A stretch of DNA of 64,000 nt from Apilactobacillus apisilvae (lineage in GTDB: Bacteria; Bacillota; Bacilli; Lactobacillales; Lactobacillaceae), in assembly GCF_023380225.1 (NCBI RefSeq), contig NZ_CP093362.1:62001-126000 (forward strand), written 5' to 3'. The notes under the pieces are model-generated. The model was not told the DNA's origin. It did no database searches and was given only the letters and a program-made list of their open reading frames with translations. Of the stretch, positions 10,969 to 19,885 are shown piece after piece (within the stretch, counting starts at the first letter, position 1; each line of letters starts with the position of its first letter). A program made the position numbers and the translations under genes.

Positions 10969-11937
10969 ATGAACTTATTTGATAAATTAAGAAATGATAT
11001 TAAAGGTGAAAACAAAAAAATTGTTTTTCCTGAAGGTTATGATGAAAGAATTATTGAAGCAGCAGTTCGTCTTGCTAATGAGAGTTTAGTTACTCCAATC
11101 TTATTAGGTAATAAAGACGAAATTGAAAAAAACGCTAATGGTGAAGACATAAGTAAGTTACAAATTATTGATATTAATAATTATCCTAAAGACGAATATG
11201 AAGCTATGTTAGATGCTTTAGAAGAACGTCGAAATGGCAAAAATACTCGCGAACAATTAGCAAAATGGTTAAATAATGAAAATTATTTTGGTACGATGTT
11301 AGTTTACATGGGAAAAGCTGATGGAATGGTATCTGGTGCTTCCCATGCAACTGGTGATACAGTTAGACCTGCTTTACAAATTATTAAAACTAAAAAGGGC
11401 ATGCGCAGAATTTCCGGTGCATTTTTGATGCAAAAAGATGATACTCGTTATGTATTCGCTGATTGTGCAATCAACTTAGAATTAGATTCAGCTGGAATGG
11501 TTGAAGTTGCACAACAAAGTGCTGATACTGCCAAAATGTTTGGAATTGATCCCAAAGTTGCATTTTTAAGTTTTTCTACTAAGGGATCTGCTAAGGGAGA
11601 AATGGTTACTAAAGTACAAGAAGCAACTAAAATGGCCCAAGATAAATTGGACGTTCCATCGGATGGCGAATTACAATTTGATGCTGCTTTAATTCCAGAA
11701 GTAGCTAAGAAAAAAGCACCAAATTCTAAAGTTGCTGGTAATGCTAACGTCTTCGTTTTCCCTGAATTACAATCAGGAAATATTGGTTATAAGATTGCCC
11801 AAAGAATAGGTGGATTTGAAGCATTTGGTCCTATTTTACAAGGCATGGCTAAACCTGTTTCTGATTTATCTAGAGGTTGTAATGCTGAAGATGTATATAA
11901 TGTTTCAATTATTACTGCAGCTCAATCTCTGAAATAG
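10969..11937 (+). CDS. pta: phosphate acetyltransferase
   Basis: It interconverts acetyl-CoA and acetyl phosphate. The 322-residue length matches the short bacterial Pta without the N-terminal DRTGG part. Visible family blocks are FPEGYDERI, GKADGMVSGASHATGDTVRPALQ (in pieces), FADCAIN, FLSFSTKGSAKG and GNANVFVFPELQSGNIGYK. AGGAGG precedes the ATG. In heterofermenters this enzyme links phosphoketolase-derived acetyl phosphate to ethanol formation. tsaE follows after 13 bp. Confidence 0.95.
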   Translation: MNLFDKLRNDIKGENKKIVFPEGYDERIIEAAVRLANESLVTPILLGNKDEIEKNANGEDISKLQIIDINNYPKDEYEAMLDALEERRNGKNTREQLAKWLNNENYFGTMLVYMGKADGMVSGASHATGDTVRPALQIIKTKKGMRRISGAFLMQKDDTRYVFADCAINLELDSAGMVEVAQQSADTAKMFGIDPKVAFLSFSTKGSAKGEMVTKVQEATKMAQDKLDVPSDGELQFDAALIPEVAKKKAPNSKVAGNANVFVFPELQSGNIGYKIAQRIGGFEAFGPILQGMAKPVSDLSRGCNAEDVYNVSIITAAQSLK

Positions 11938-11950
11938 GGGGGCTTGCTTG

Positions 11951-12418
11951 ATGAAATTTAATGTGAATACTCCGGAAGAAACAATGAATTATGGTGAGCA
12001 ATTAGCTGATTATTTATCTCCCAAAGATGTTATTTTGTTAGATGGTGATTTGGGTGCCGGTAAAACTACTTTTACCAAAGGCATTGCTAAGGGATTAGGT
12101 ATTAAACGCAATATTAAAAGTCCTACTTTTACCATTATTCGTGAATATCAAAACGGTCGGTTACCTTTATATCATATGGATGCTTATCGCCTGGATGATG
12201 GTAGTGGAGATGAACTAGGATTAGAGGAATACTTTAATGGTGATGGAGTAAATGTAGTCGAATGGTCTAACTTTATTGAAGAATCTTTACCTAAAGATTA
12301 TTTAAAAATTATTTTTAAGCGCGATGATTCAAAAGGAAATAATTATCGAACCATTGAATTTGATCCAAAGGGAACACATTTTAACAAAATAATTGAAGAA
12401 AGTTACGGCAAAAATTGA
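11951..12418 (+). CDS. tsaE: tRNA threonylcarbamoyladenosine biosynthesis ATPase TsaE
   Basis: A P-loop ATPase that works with TsaB and TsaD to make t6A37 on ANN-decoding tRNAs. The Walker A motif GDLGAGKTT is near residue 35, followed by KSPTFTIIREY and YHMDAYRL; VEWSNFIEE is the conserved C-terminal block. ATG at 11951 is preferred to the adjacent TTG at 11948 because it sits eight bases from AGGGGGG. Its stop overlaps the start of the next gene by one base, implying translational coupling. The first enzyme of the pathway (TsaC) is encoded at 60341-61363. Confidence 0.94.
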   Translation: MKFNVNTPEETMNYGEQLADYLSPKDVILLDGDLGAGKTTFTKGIAKGLGIKRNIKSPTFTIIREYQNGRLPLYHMDAYRLDDGSGDELGLEEYFNGDGVNVVEWSNFIEESLPKDYLKIIFKRDDSKGNNYRTIEFDPKGTHFNKIIEESYGKN

Positions 12419-12927
12419 TGCAAGAAAATTTTGAAGTGCAACTTTCTTTAGCAATACCTGATGATGCAAGCAAATTAATTGATTTATTAACCCAATTAAA
12501 ACAAGAATCTGACACTTTTACTATCGACCCCGAATTAGGTGATATGACAGTTAAGCAGCAATCTAAACAAATAATGCTAGTCAATCAAACCCGAGGGAAC
12601 GTTATTATCGTAGCTAAATATTTAGATACAATCATTGGCTTAGTTACTGTTCAAGAATTAGATAATTCTGGATGTGGTGAACTAGGTGTTGCGGTTTTGA
12701 AACAATATTGGAACTGTGGACTAGGAACAAAATTAGTCATGGAGTCTATTAATTGGGGAATAAATTATAGTAATTTATCTGAAATTGCATTAATTGTTAA
12801 AAAAAATAACAAACCTGCAATTCATGTTTATGAAAAGTGTGGTTTTAATTTCTCTAAACATCGTTTAATTAATATTCAAGAAAATTATCATTCTACTTAT
12901 GAAATGCAAATTAAAGTAAAAAAATAG
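12418..12927 (+). CDS. GNAT family N-acetyltransferase
   Basis: A 169-residue single-domain acetyltransferase. The acetyl-CoA loop can be seen in LGVAVLKQYWNCGLGTKLV (QYWNCGLGT replaces the usual Q/RxxGxG/A), followed by an IALIVKKNNKPAIHVYEKCGF block typical of the fold. The start ATG overlaps the tsaE stop (TGATG). The substrate is unknown: it is RimJ/RimL-like in general form but not close enough to name. The pta-tsaE-GNAT order is common in lactobacilli. A bidirectional terminator follows. Confidence 0.82.
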   Translation: MQENFEVQLSLAIPDDASKLIDLLTQLKQESDTFTIDPELGDMTVKQQSKQIMLVNQTRGNVIIVAKYLDTIIGLVTVQELDNSGCGELGVAVLKQYWNCGLGTKLVMESINWGINYSNLSEIALIVKKNNKPAIHVYEKCGFNFSKHRLINIQENYHSTYEMQIKVKK

Positions 12928-12958
12928 CCCACTATTATTAGCGGACTATTTTTTTACT
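12917..12958. terminator. bidirectional terminator between GNAT gene and exonuclease gene
   Basis: AAAAAATAG...ACTATTTTTTT arms with an inner CC/GG region (AGCCCACTATTATTAGCGGACT). It overlaps the 3' ends of both convergent genes. Confidence 0.7.
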
Positions 12959-13482
12959 TTAATGAATGGCTTTATTTCATCATTTCCAAAGCTTTTTTGT
13001 TCATGAATTAAAATATTTGCGCAAGCTAAACTATCATCCAAAGCATTATGGTGATGATGTAAATCAATGTTTAAATAGCTGCAAACGGTATTTAATTTAT
13101 GGTTTTCAAATTGTGGATAAAAATATTTGGATGTCTTTAACGTGTCTAATGTTAGATATTTAGGTACAATTAAGTTATACCTTAGTAAAGTGTTTTTTAA
13201 GACACTATTATCAAATGAATTATTATGGGCAATAATTAACTGGTTGCTAGTAAAAAAATTTTTGATACTAGGCCAAATTTCTGGAAAAACTGGTGCATTG
13301 GCAACATCTTTTTCGTGTAATCCATGAACTTTGATATTACGCCAATTAAAATCTGCTTCTGGGTTAATTAAACTATAAAATTCATCAACGATTTGGTTAT
13401 TTCTCACAACTGTAAGAGCCAAAGAACATGCACTAGCTCTTTTACTATTAGCTGTTTCAAAATCAATTGCTACAAAATTCAT
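12946..13482 (-). CDS. DEDDh-type 3'-5' exonuclease (DnaQ/RNase T superfamily)
   Basis: A 178-residue stand-alone exonuclease domain. The acidic residues are Asp7 and Glu9 in AIDFETAN, Asp91 in NNSFDNSVL, and His145 with Asp150 in HNALDDSLA, completing DEDDh. It resembles the epsilon proofreading domain and small oligoribonuclease-like enzymes, but nothing here separates DNA from RNA substrates. It is transcribed divergently from murB. The inverted repeat TAACATG (13517-13523)/CATGTTA (13541-13547) lies between the two starts. Confidence 0.85.
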   Translation of the reverse strand: MNFVAIDFETANSKRASACSLALTVVRNNQIVDEFYSLINPEADFNWRNIKVHGLHEKDVANAPVFPEIWPSIKNFFTSNQLIIAHNNSFDNSVLKNTLLRYNLIVPKYLTLDTLKTSKYFYPQFENHKLNTVCSYLNIDLHHHHNALDDSLACANILIHEQKSFGNDEIKPFIKVKK

Positions 13483-13585
13483 CTTTGTACTCCTTACAAT
13501 AAACTCAATCTAATTATAACATGGTAACATTTCCTTTTATCATGTTAAACTTAATATATAAAATATATTAAGGAAATTGATAATT

Positions 13586-14464
13586 ATGGACAAACAAATA
13601 AATATTCTAAAAAATGAACCATTATCCAAATATTCTTTTACTAGAACTGGGGGCCCAGCTGATTTTATTGCGTTTCCTAAATCTGTTGATGAAGTTCGTT
13701 CGCTAGTTAAGCAGGCAAAGAATGATGATTTACCAATTACAGTACTAGGGAATGCCAGTAATTTAATTATAAAAGATGGTGGAATTAATGGATTAGTTAT
13801 TATGTTGACTGATATGAACAGTATTAGTTGTGACAATCATGAAATTGTTGCTGATGCGGGTGCTTCTTATATTGATGTTACGATTGAGGCACAACGTAAT
13901 AGTCTTTCTGGTTTAGAGTTTGCTGCTGGAATTCCTGGTAGTGTTGGCGGGGCTATTTATATGAATGCGGGTGCTTATGGTGGTGAAACTGATAAAATAG
14001 TCAAAAGTGTAGTTGTTTTAACTAATGATGCTCAAATAAAATCACTATCAAATCAAGAGTTACATTTTGGTTATCGGCATAGTTTAATTCAAGAAAATGA
14101 CTATATCGTTTTGCAAGCAACCTTTGAATTACAAAGTGGGGATTCAAATGATATCCAACTAGAAATGGATCATTTTAATTCATTACGTGCTTCTAAGCAA
14201 CCTTTAGATTTACCATCTTGTGGTAGTGTTTTTAAGAGACCGGTGGGTAATTTTGCCGGTAAGTTAATTCATGATTCAGGACTTCAAGGTTATCAATCTG
14301 GTGGAGCGCAAGTTTCCACTAAACATGCTGGATTTATTGTTAATGTTGATCATGCTAATGCAACTGATTATCTTGATGTTATTCATCATGTTCAAGCAGT
14401 CGTTGAAACTAATTACAATATTCATTTGGAAACTGAGGTTAGAATTATCGGAAGAGATAAATAA
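13586..14464 (+). CDS. murB: UDP-N-acetylenolpyruvoylglucosamine reductase MurB
   Basis: This FAD enzyme reduces UDP-GlcNAc-enolpyruvate to UDP-MurNAc with NADPH, the second committed step of peptidoglycan synthesis. The start is ATG at 13586 (292 residues); a TTG at 13577 lies too close to the ribosome site AAGGA. Motifs are TGGPADF, LGNASNLII, GIPGSVGGAIYMNAGAYGGE (in pieces, the FAD pyrophosphate site), YRHS, the catalytic serine region in CGSVFKRP and the Glu near the end. It is a type II MurB by length. It lies 15 bp upstream of the CPA1 antiporter gene. Confidence 0.95.
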   Translation: MDKQINILKNEPLSKYSFTRTGGPADFIAFPKSVDEVRSLVKQAKNDDLPITVLGNASNLIIKDGGINGLVIMLTDMNSISCDNHEIVADAGASYIDVTIEAQRNSLSGLEFAAGIPGSVGGAIYMNAGAYGGETDKIVKSVVVLTNDAQIKSLSNQELHFGYRHSLIQENDYIVLQATFELQSGDSNDIQLEMDHFNSLRASKQPLDLPSCGSVFKRPVGNFAGKLIHDSGLQGYQSGGAQVSTKHAGFIVNVDHANATDYLDVIHHVQAVVETNYNIHLETEVRIIGRDK

Positions 14465-14479
14465 AGGGGACTTTTATAT

Positions 14480-16447
14480 ATGGAAATTATTGAGATTATT
14501 TTGTTATTGATAGTTTTATTATTATCCTCCAATATAATCCATCACTATGTACCATTTATTCCTGATAGCCTAATTCAAGTTGCTTTGGGATGCTTATTGG
14601 CAGTTATTTTTAGTTTTAATATCCATCTTAGTACTGAATGGTTTTTATTATTGTTTATTGCACCATTATTATTTAATGATGGTAGGCGTTTTCCTAAAGA
14701 TGATTTATGGGAATTAAGATGGCCAATTTTTGCTAATTCCATTCTTTTAGTATTTATTACAATGATATTAGGTGGATTAGTTATTTATAAAATGATTCCA
14801 TCGATGCCAATGTCAGTGGCATTTGCCTTAGCAGCAATATTATCACCTACCGATCCCATTGCAGTTGAAGCAATTGCTAAAAAAGCAAGATTACCTAAAA
14901 ATATTTTACATTTAGTTAATGGGGAAAGTTTAATTAACGATGCTAGTGGATTGATTGGTTTTAAATATGCAGTTGCTGCAACTGTTTATAGTGTATTTTC
15001 ATTAAAGGATGCCGTTGTAGATTTCTTCTATATCAGTATCATTGGTGGATTAATTGGAACTTTAACAATGTTAGCAATATCTTTTGTTAGAAGATGGATA
15101 TATAAAAAAGGAATCGATAACATTGCTTTTAATATCGTTGCTCAAATTGTTTCACCATTTTTAATTTACATGTTATCTGAAGAGGTATTCCATGCTTCTG
15201 GAGTAATTGCGGTAGTAGCTGCTGGAATTGTTTATCATTTGATGTCTGGAAAGTCTAATGCTGCATTGGCTGAATTAGAAGTTATGAGTGAACATACTTG
15301 GGATATTATTATTTATATCTTAAATGGAATTGTATTTTTAATTTTGGGAATTGAGTTACCATTTGCAATGGGAACTGTTGTTAAGAGCATGCAGTTTAAT
15401 ACTTGGTTATCCATTGGATATGCAATTATTACCTGGTTTGTATTATTAATTATCAGAGTTGTTTGGATTATGGTTTATGAATTCTTTAGCAATCTGATTT
15501 CCAATCACAAAGTTGAACATATTGATTTCAGAACAGCTTTAATTGCTGGAATTTCTGGAGTTAGAGGTGCCATTACGATGGCAGGTGTACTTTCGATTCC
15601 ATTTGTTACTAATAAGGGAATTCCTTTTCCAGATCGCGCTTTGATTTTATTTATTGCATCGATTGTTATTATTCTTAGTTTGGTTGCAGCAATTGTAATT
15701 TTGCCACTAATATCGAATGAAGAAAAAGTGGTTCAATATAATAATAATAACTATTGGAGTGAAAGTAAGACTAGAATTTATATGTTAAACTTTGCTATCG
15801 AGGAAATCAGGGAGCATAGTTCAAAAGATAAACATATTGGTAACGTGATTATTGATCAATATCATATTATTATTAAGCAGTTATCAGCAACGAGAGTAAG
15901 TGAAATGGAAAAAAAGGTTCGTGCTGCTGCAATTAAGTACGAAAAAGAAGCTATCAAGAGATTATCTATTAGAGGTCAACTAAATAAAAAAATGATCAAT
16001 GTTGTTAATTATCAAATTAATCATCGTGAATTAAAAACTCTAAAAGAACTTAATCAATCTAACAATAAACTTGAATTAGTTTCTTTATATCAAACATTTA
16101 AGTTATGGTTGTTTAGTCAAAATAACGATGAAGAAACTAAATTTAAGTTACGTAAATCTTTAATTAAAATTAATAATTATACAATTGAAAGTTTAGACCA
16201 ATTGGGCAATAAATACGACGATGATGTTGTTAAAACAATTATTGACGAATATCTTAACTATAACGAAGCGCTTAAAACTAGTTCGATTGACTATGAAACT
16301 AGATATCGTCGAATGAAAGTTCGAGCTTTAGGTGCTCAAAGAGTTGCCATACAACAACTTGTTACTGATGAAAAAATTAGTTGGAAAACCGCTTCGGATT
16401 TAAGACAAGAAATTAATTATTTAGAAAATATTGAATTAGATGTATAA
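14480..16447 (+). CDS. CPA1-family sodium/proton antiporter with long cytosolic tail
   Basis: A 655-residue membrane protein. About 12 membrane spans occupy residues 1-415, followed by a hydrophilic, charged, helix-prone C-terminal domain of about 240 residues. The CPA1/NhaP signatures SPTDPIAVEAI and GESLINDASG are present; the Asp of NDASG is the ion-binding residue. It exports sodium (or potassium) against protons and so supports pH and salt balance. It follows murB closely. Its stop codon at 16447 lies four bases from the inverted repeat of the IS element, so its own terminator may have been lost to the insertion. Confidence 0.88.
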   Translation: MEIIEIILLLIVLLLSSNIIHHYVPFIPDSLIQVALGCLLAVIFSFNIHLSTEWFLLLFIAPLLFNDGRRFPKDDLWELRWPIFANSILLVFITMILGGLVIYKMIPSMPMSVAFALAAILSPTDPIAVEAIAKKARLPKNILHLVNGESLINDASGLIGFKYAVAATVYSVFSLKDAVVDFFYISIIGGLIGTLTMLAISFVRRWIYKKGIDNIAFNIVAQIVSPFLIYMLSEEVFHASGVIAVVAAGIVYHLMSGKSNAALAELEVMSEHTWDIIIYILNGIVFLILGIELPFAMGTVVKSMQFNTWLSIGYAIITWFVLLIIRVVWIMVYEFFSNLISNHKVEHIDFRTALIAGISGVRGAITMAGVLSIPFVTNKGIPFPDRALILFIASIVIILSLVAAIVILPLISNEEKVVQYNNNNYWSESKTRIYMLNFAIEEIREHSSKDKHIGNVIIDQYHIIIKQLSATRVSEMEKKVRAAAIKYEKEAIKRLSIRGQLNKKMINVVNYQINHRELKTLKELNQSNNKLELVSLYQTFKLWLFSQNNDEETKFKLRKSLIKINNYTIESLDQLGNKYDDDVVKTIIDEYLNYNEALKTSSIDYETRYRRMKVRALGAQRVAIQQLVTDEKISWKTASDLRQEINYLENIELDV

Positions 16448-16451
16448 AAAA

Positions 16452-16471
16452 GGGACTGTGACATAAGTCTC
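16452..16471 (+). repeat. left terminal inverted repeat of the IS
   Basis: GGGACTGTGACATAAGTCTC; it matches the right end at 19 of 20 positions. Confidence 0.88.
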
Positions 16472-16476
16472 TAAAA

Positions 16477-16518
16477 AATAACGCTCGTTGGAATTTAATT
16501 TTTCCAACGAGCGTTATT
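16477..16518 (+). repeat. first subterminal hairpin of the IS
   Basis: Perfect 17-bp arms AATAACGCTCGTTGGAA (16477-16493) and its complement (16502-16518) around an 8-base loop. No T-run follows. A stem of this strength upstream of the transposase could block readthrough translation or transcription from the flanking gene, as reported for several IS families. Confidence 0.8.
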
Positions 16519-16531
16519 TATGTATAATAAA

Positions 16532-16560
16532 AAACGATATCGAACCAACCGATATCGTTT
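16532..16560 (+). repeat. second subterminal hairpin of the IS
   Basis: Perfect 11-bp arms AAACGATATCG (16532-16542) and CGATATCGTTT (16550-16560) around a 7-base loop, ending 15 bases before the transposase ribosome site GAAAGGA. Confidence 0.8.
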
Positions 16561-16593
16561 AAATAAATCTCCTTGAAAGGAAACTTAAAACTA

Positions 16594-18219
16594 ATGAGTA
16601 CTAATTATATTTTAAATATTCAAAATTGGCAACCTAAAAATAATCATCAAGTAAAAATTATCAATCAAATTGTTGAAATGATTGGTTTAGAAGAAAAATA
16701 CATATTTGGTAGGCCACGAAAATACGACCTACGGTCACTATTAAAGTTAACCTTGTTTGCTTATTCTAAAGGGATTTTTAGTAGTCGCCAAATTAGTGAG
16801 CTGGCAGAAGAAAATTTACCTGCACGTTGGTTAACTAAAAATTCATTTCCTTCATACAGAACAGTCTGTCGATTTAGGATTTCAGATGAAGCAGAAAATT
16901 TAATTAGTAAATGCATGAATCAATTAACTAAATATCTAAGAAAAAATAATTATATTGATGATGTAAGTTTTATTGATGGAACTAAAATACTAGCGAATGC
17001 TAATAAGTATTCTTTTGTTTGGCGTAAAAATATAATCAGATTCGATAAATTAAATCGCGAAGCGATTATAAAATTACTACATGACATGAATGATGTTAAA
17101 TATGTGGGTGAACTCCCAGATGACTCTGATATTTCAACAAGTGAGTTAGATGAAATCATCATCCATTTAGAAAATTGTTTAGCAGATTTAAATGATCAAA
17201 TTAAACAGAATAAAAAACTATCACCTAATCCCCATAAACAAAAGCGTCGTAAGTTAAAAGCCATTAAAAGAAAACTTCGTTTTCGTAAATGCAAACAAAT
17301 AGAATATCAAAAAAGTAATAAAATATTTTCCAATCGTAATAGTTATTCTAAGACTGATCATGATGCTACTTTTATGCGTATTAAGGAAGACCCCATGTTA
17401 AATGGACAACTTAAACCTGCTTATAATTTACAAATTGCCACTAGTGGACAATTCATAACTAATTTTGACATTTATCAAAATCCCACTGATACTCGTACTT
17501 TAATTCCGTTCTTAAATAAACAAATTAAGAATAATAGTTTAGGTAAATATATTGTTGCCGATGCTGGTTATGGATCTGAAAGTAATTATCGTTTTATAGA
17601 AGACAAACTAACTAATAACATTCCTTTAATTCCCTATGGAACAATGTTAAAAGAACAAAGTCGTAAATGGAAAAGTGATGACCGTAAGGTCATGAATTGG
17701 TATTACAATGCACAAGATGACTATTACCTAGATCCTAATGGCGTTCGATTTAATTTTAATGCCTATTGTAAAAGAACTGATAAGCATCAATTTACTCGCG
17801 ACTTTAAAGAATATGAAGCTGAAAAATACGATATTAATCAAAATATAAACTCTAATGCATTAACCAAATCTGGCAATAACAGAAAAATTAGAATTAATTA
17901 TGCATGGGAATATTTTAAAAATAAACAAAAAGAATTGCTTTTGGCACCGAAAACAAATGATATCTACGAAAAAAGAAAAATAGATGTAGAATCAGTTTTT
18001 GGTAGACTAAAGGCTTCTTTGCGTTTTAATCGATTCTCCGTTAGGGGAATCGAAAGGGTCAAAAGAGAAACTGGATTTGCTATGATGGCATTAAATATAA
18101 GAAAACTAATGACGAGAGTCATTAATTTTATACTGTTATATACAAAAACAGGATTTACGTTAAATTTCAAACGTAAATCCTGTTTTTTAGGAGACTTATG
18201 TCACAGACCCTTTTTATAA
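16594..18219 (+). CDS. IS1182-family DDE transposase
   Basis: A 541-residue transposase starting at ATG 16594, 11 bases after GAAAGGA (an in-frame TTG at 16573 precedes that site). The N-terminal part is helix-turn-helix-like (FGRPRKYDLRSLLKLTLF, IFSSRQISELA). The DDE residues are the Asp of VSFIDGTKI, the Asp of IVADAGYGSESNY and the Glu of IDVESVFGRLKASLRFNRF, all intact, so the enzyme may be active. The reading frame does not stop inside the element: its last codons are made by the right inverted repeat and the stop TAA (18217-18219) is in flanking sequence, where it overlaps the 3' end of the DUF1361 gene. Confidence 0.9.
   Translation: MSTNYILNIQNWQPKNNHQVKIINQIVEMIGLEEKYIFGRPRKYDLRSLLKLTLFAYSKGIFSSRQISELAEENLPARWLTKNSFPSYRTVCRFRISDEAENLISKCMNQLTKYLRKNNYIDDVSFIDGTKILANANKYSFVWRKNIIRFDKLNREAIIKLLHDMNDVKYVGELPDDSDISTSELDEIIIHLENCLADLNDQIKQNKKLSPNPHKQKRRKLKAIKRKLRFRKCKQIEYQKSNKIFSNRNSYSKTDHDATFMRIKEDPMLNGQLKPAYNLQIATSGQFITNFDIYQNPTDTRTLIPFLNKQIKNNSLGKYIVADAGYGSESNYRFIEDKLTNNIPLIPYGTMLKEQSRKWKSDDRKVMNWYYNAQDDYYLDPNGVRFNFNAYCKRTDKHQFTRDFKEYEAEKYDINQNINSNALTKSGNNRKIRINYAWEYFKNKQKELLLAPKTNDIYEKRKIDVESVFGRLKASLRFNRFSVRGIERVKRETGFAMMALNIRKLMTRVINFILLYTKTGFTLNFKRKSCFLGDLCHRPFL
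18144..18187 (+). terminator. hairpin at the 3' end of the IS
   Basis: AAAAACAGGATTTACGTT (18144-18161) pairs perfectly with the complementary arm 18170-18187, which ends in a T-run. It has terminator form on both strands but lies within the transposase frame, before the stop codon. Confidence 0.7.
18191..18210 (-). repeat. right terminal inverted repeat of the IS
   Basis: Reverse complement GGGTCTGTGACATAAGTCTC; one mismatch (position 4) to the left end. Confidence 0.88.
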
Positions 18220-18870
18220 ATTATTTTCAGTGTCTTTGACAATTAAATGTATTATCCAATATACAAAAGTTTGAATGATTGTTAAAATTACAACAAAAGC
18301 AATCATATGAGGAGTCCACATTTCAATTAGTGGTTTTATTAATAACTTAGGTGATAATAAAAGATAGACTGTATGAAATCTTAGGAATCTCCCAATGAAA
18401 ATTCCAATTGAAGATATAATGTTTAAAATAATAATTAAACTCATTTTAAAAAATTCAGATTTTATCTTTAATTTTTGTGTAATTTCATTTACAACTTTGA
18501 ATAATCCAAAGAACCCGATTAATGAACATCCTAATGCACTAATCATTAGATATGAATAACTAATCCACATTTGCCCAGATAGCCTTAATAGTCCATCATT
18601 TCCATAAGGGTTTAGTAGTGATAGATGAAATAAATCAGTTAACAGATATGGTGCATTAGGATAAAAAATAATCCATAATAATAATATTGGCCAAAATAGC
18701 CACGATTTCGATAAATGTCTATTTGTTAATTCCAAACTCATTTCGATTGGAATATATCCTAAAATAGTATTTAAAATTAGAAATCCAAATGGAGGTTTCA
18801 CCATAATATATAAAAAAATTATCCACATTATAAATACTATTCTTATTTGCCATTTTATATTTTTTAACAT
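18214..18870 (-). CDS. DUF1361 family membrane protein
   Basis: A 218-residue protein with about six hydrophobic spans and the block FYPNAPYLLTDLFHLSLL, which is characteristic of DUF1361. The biochemical function is unknown. It is transcribed towards the IS; its TAA stop (18214-18216) is four bases outside the IS repeat, so the insertion has replaced whatever followed. It has no operon partner. The identification as DUF1361 is from memory of the motif. Confidence 0.75.
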   Translation of the reverse strand: MLKNIKWQIRIVFIMWIIFLYIMVKPPFGFLILNTILGYIPIEMSLELTNRHLSKSWLFWPILLLWIIFYPNAPYLLTDLFHLSLLNPYGNDGLLRLSGQMWISYSYLMISALGCSLIGFFGLFKVVNEITQKLKIKSEFFKMSLIIILNIISSIGIFIGRFLRFHTVYLLLSPKLLIKPLIEMWTPHMIAFVVILTIIQTFVYWIIHLIVKDTENNL

Positions 18871-18929
18871 TTTTTAACCTCTTAAAAAGATTTATTATAT
18901 TTATTATTTTAACGCGAAAAACATTTTAA

Positions 18930-19001
18930 TTGAACTATTAAAAACTAAAAATTACAATGTAATTATTAATATTAAAAAGTAATGATATACAGTGATATAA
19001 T
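18930..19001 (+). promoter_or_regulatory. candidate promoters of the cdaA operon
   Basis: Two candidates are seen: -35 TTGAAC (18930-18935), 17 bases, -10 TACAAT (18953-18958); and an extended -10 TGATATAAT (18993-19001) only about 30 bases from the start codon. The second has the better -10. Confidence 0.5.
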
Positions 19002-19033
19002 GTATATTGTTAATGAAATATGGAGGAATATTT

Positions 19034-19885
19034 ATGGGCATAAATTTCAGTAATATATTTACGCTTAGCAATCTTTTAGACATTTTGGTTGTTTGGTTTA
19101 TTATATATGAAGTTATTGTTTTACTTAGAGGAACCAAAGCAGTGCAATTATTTAGAGGGGTTTTAGTAATTGCGATTGTTAAAATTCTTAGCATTATTTT
19201 TGGCTTAACAGCTGTGTCATGGTTAACAGACCAAGTTATCAATTGGGGAGTTATTGCAATTATTGTGATTTTTCAGCCAGAAATTAGACGTGGCCTTGAA
19301 CATATAGGTCGTGGATCTATTTTAAAGCATACGCAAAATCAAAATGTTGAAAATCAAAAAATGATTCAAGCCTTAGATAAGTCTATTCAATACATGTCGA
19401 AACGTCGTATTGGAGCATTAATTACAATTCAAATGGATACTGGATTAGAGGACTACATAGAAACTGGTATAAAACTAGATGCTGATGTAACCGGCGAATT
19501 ATTAATTAATACATTCATTCCCAATACTCCTTTACATGACGGAGCTGTTATTATTAGAAATAATCGTTTAGCAGTTGCTGCGGCATATTTACCATTATCA
19601 CAAAGCAACTTAATCCCAAAAGAATTAGGGACGAGGCATCGTGCTGCTGTGGGAATTTCTGAAGTTACTGATGCTTTAACAATTGTGATATCCGAAGAAA
19701 CTGGTGAAGTTTCAATTACTAAAAATAACGAGTTATTAAGAGGCTTAACCGAAGAAGATTATATAAAGTTTTTAAAAGATCAATTAATTACTAAACAAGA
19801 TTCTGTTAACAAGAATTTTTTCACCATGTTAGGAACTTGGGTAGATAAAATTAAAAGTAATAAGCAAGATGGAGGTAAAAAGTAA
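19034..19885 (+). CDS. cdaA: diadenylate cyclase CdaA (DacA)
   Basis: It condenses two ATP molecules to cyclic di-AMP, the essential second messenger that controls potassium and osmolyte transport in Firmicutes. The start is ATG 19034 after GGAGGA, giving 283 residues. Three N-terminal membrane helices (residues about 10-80) are followed by the DAC domain, with the DGA motif in LHDGAVII and the RHR motif in GTRHRAAVGISE. It overlaps cdaR by one base, and glmM follows, the conserved cdaA-cdaR-glmM operon. CdaR and GlmM are known to modulate the cyclase. Confidence 0.95.
   Translation: MGINFSNIFTLSNLLDILVVWFIIYEVIVLLRGTKAVQLFRGVLVIAIVKILSIIFGLTAVSWLTDQVINWGVIAIIVIFQPEIRRGLEHIGRGSILKHTQNQNVENQKMIQALDKSIQYMSKRRIGALITIQMDTGLEDYIETGIKLDADVTGELLINTFIPNTPLHDGAVIIRNNRLAVAAAYLPLSQSNLIPKELGTRHRAAVGISEVTDALTIVISEETGEVSITKNNELLRGLTEEDYIKFLKDQLITKQDSVNKNFFTMLGTWVDKIKSNKQDGGKK

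Larger units (their letters stand above)
16452..18210 (+). mobile_element. IS1182-like insertion sequence
   Basis: The element is bounded by 20-bp terminal inverted repeats, GGGACTGTGACATAAGTCTC on the left (16452-16471) and its complement with one mismatch on the right (18191-18210). It carries one intact DDE transposase gene. Outside the repeats the flanks TATAAAAAA and TTTTTATAA are themselves inverted, and no direct target duplication is evident, consistent with insertion into a palindrome such as a convergent terminator. It sits between the stop codons of the CPA1 antiporter and the DUF1361 gene, so it interrupts no reading frame. Confidence 0.85.

Noticed and set aside
12966..13327. Two forward-strand open frames over the exonuclease gene
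   Set aside because: No ribosome sites, and the reverse-strand frame has all five DEDDh residues.
14271..14510. Open frame overlapping the end of murB and start of the antiporter
   Set aside because: It overlaps two clear genes and has low-complexity Leu/Ile/Met content from AT-rich codons.
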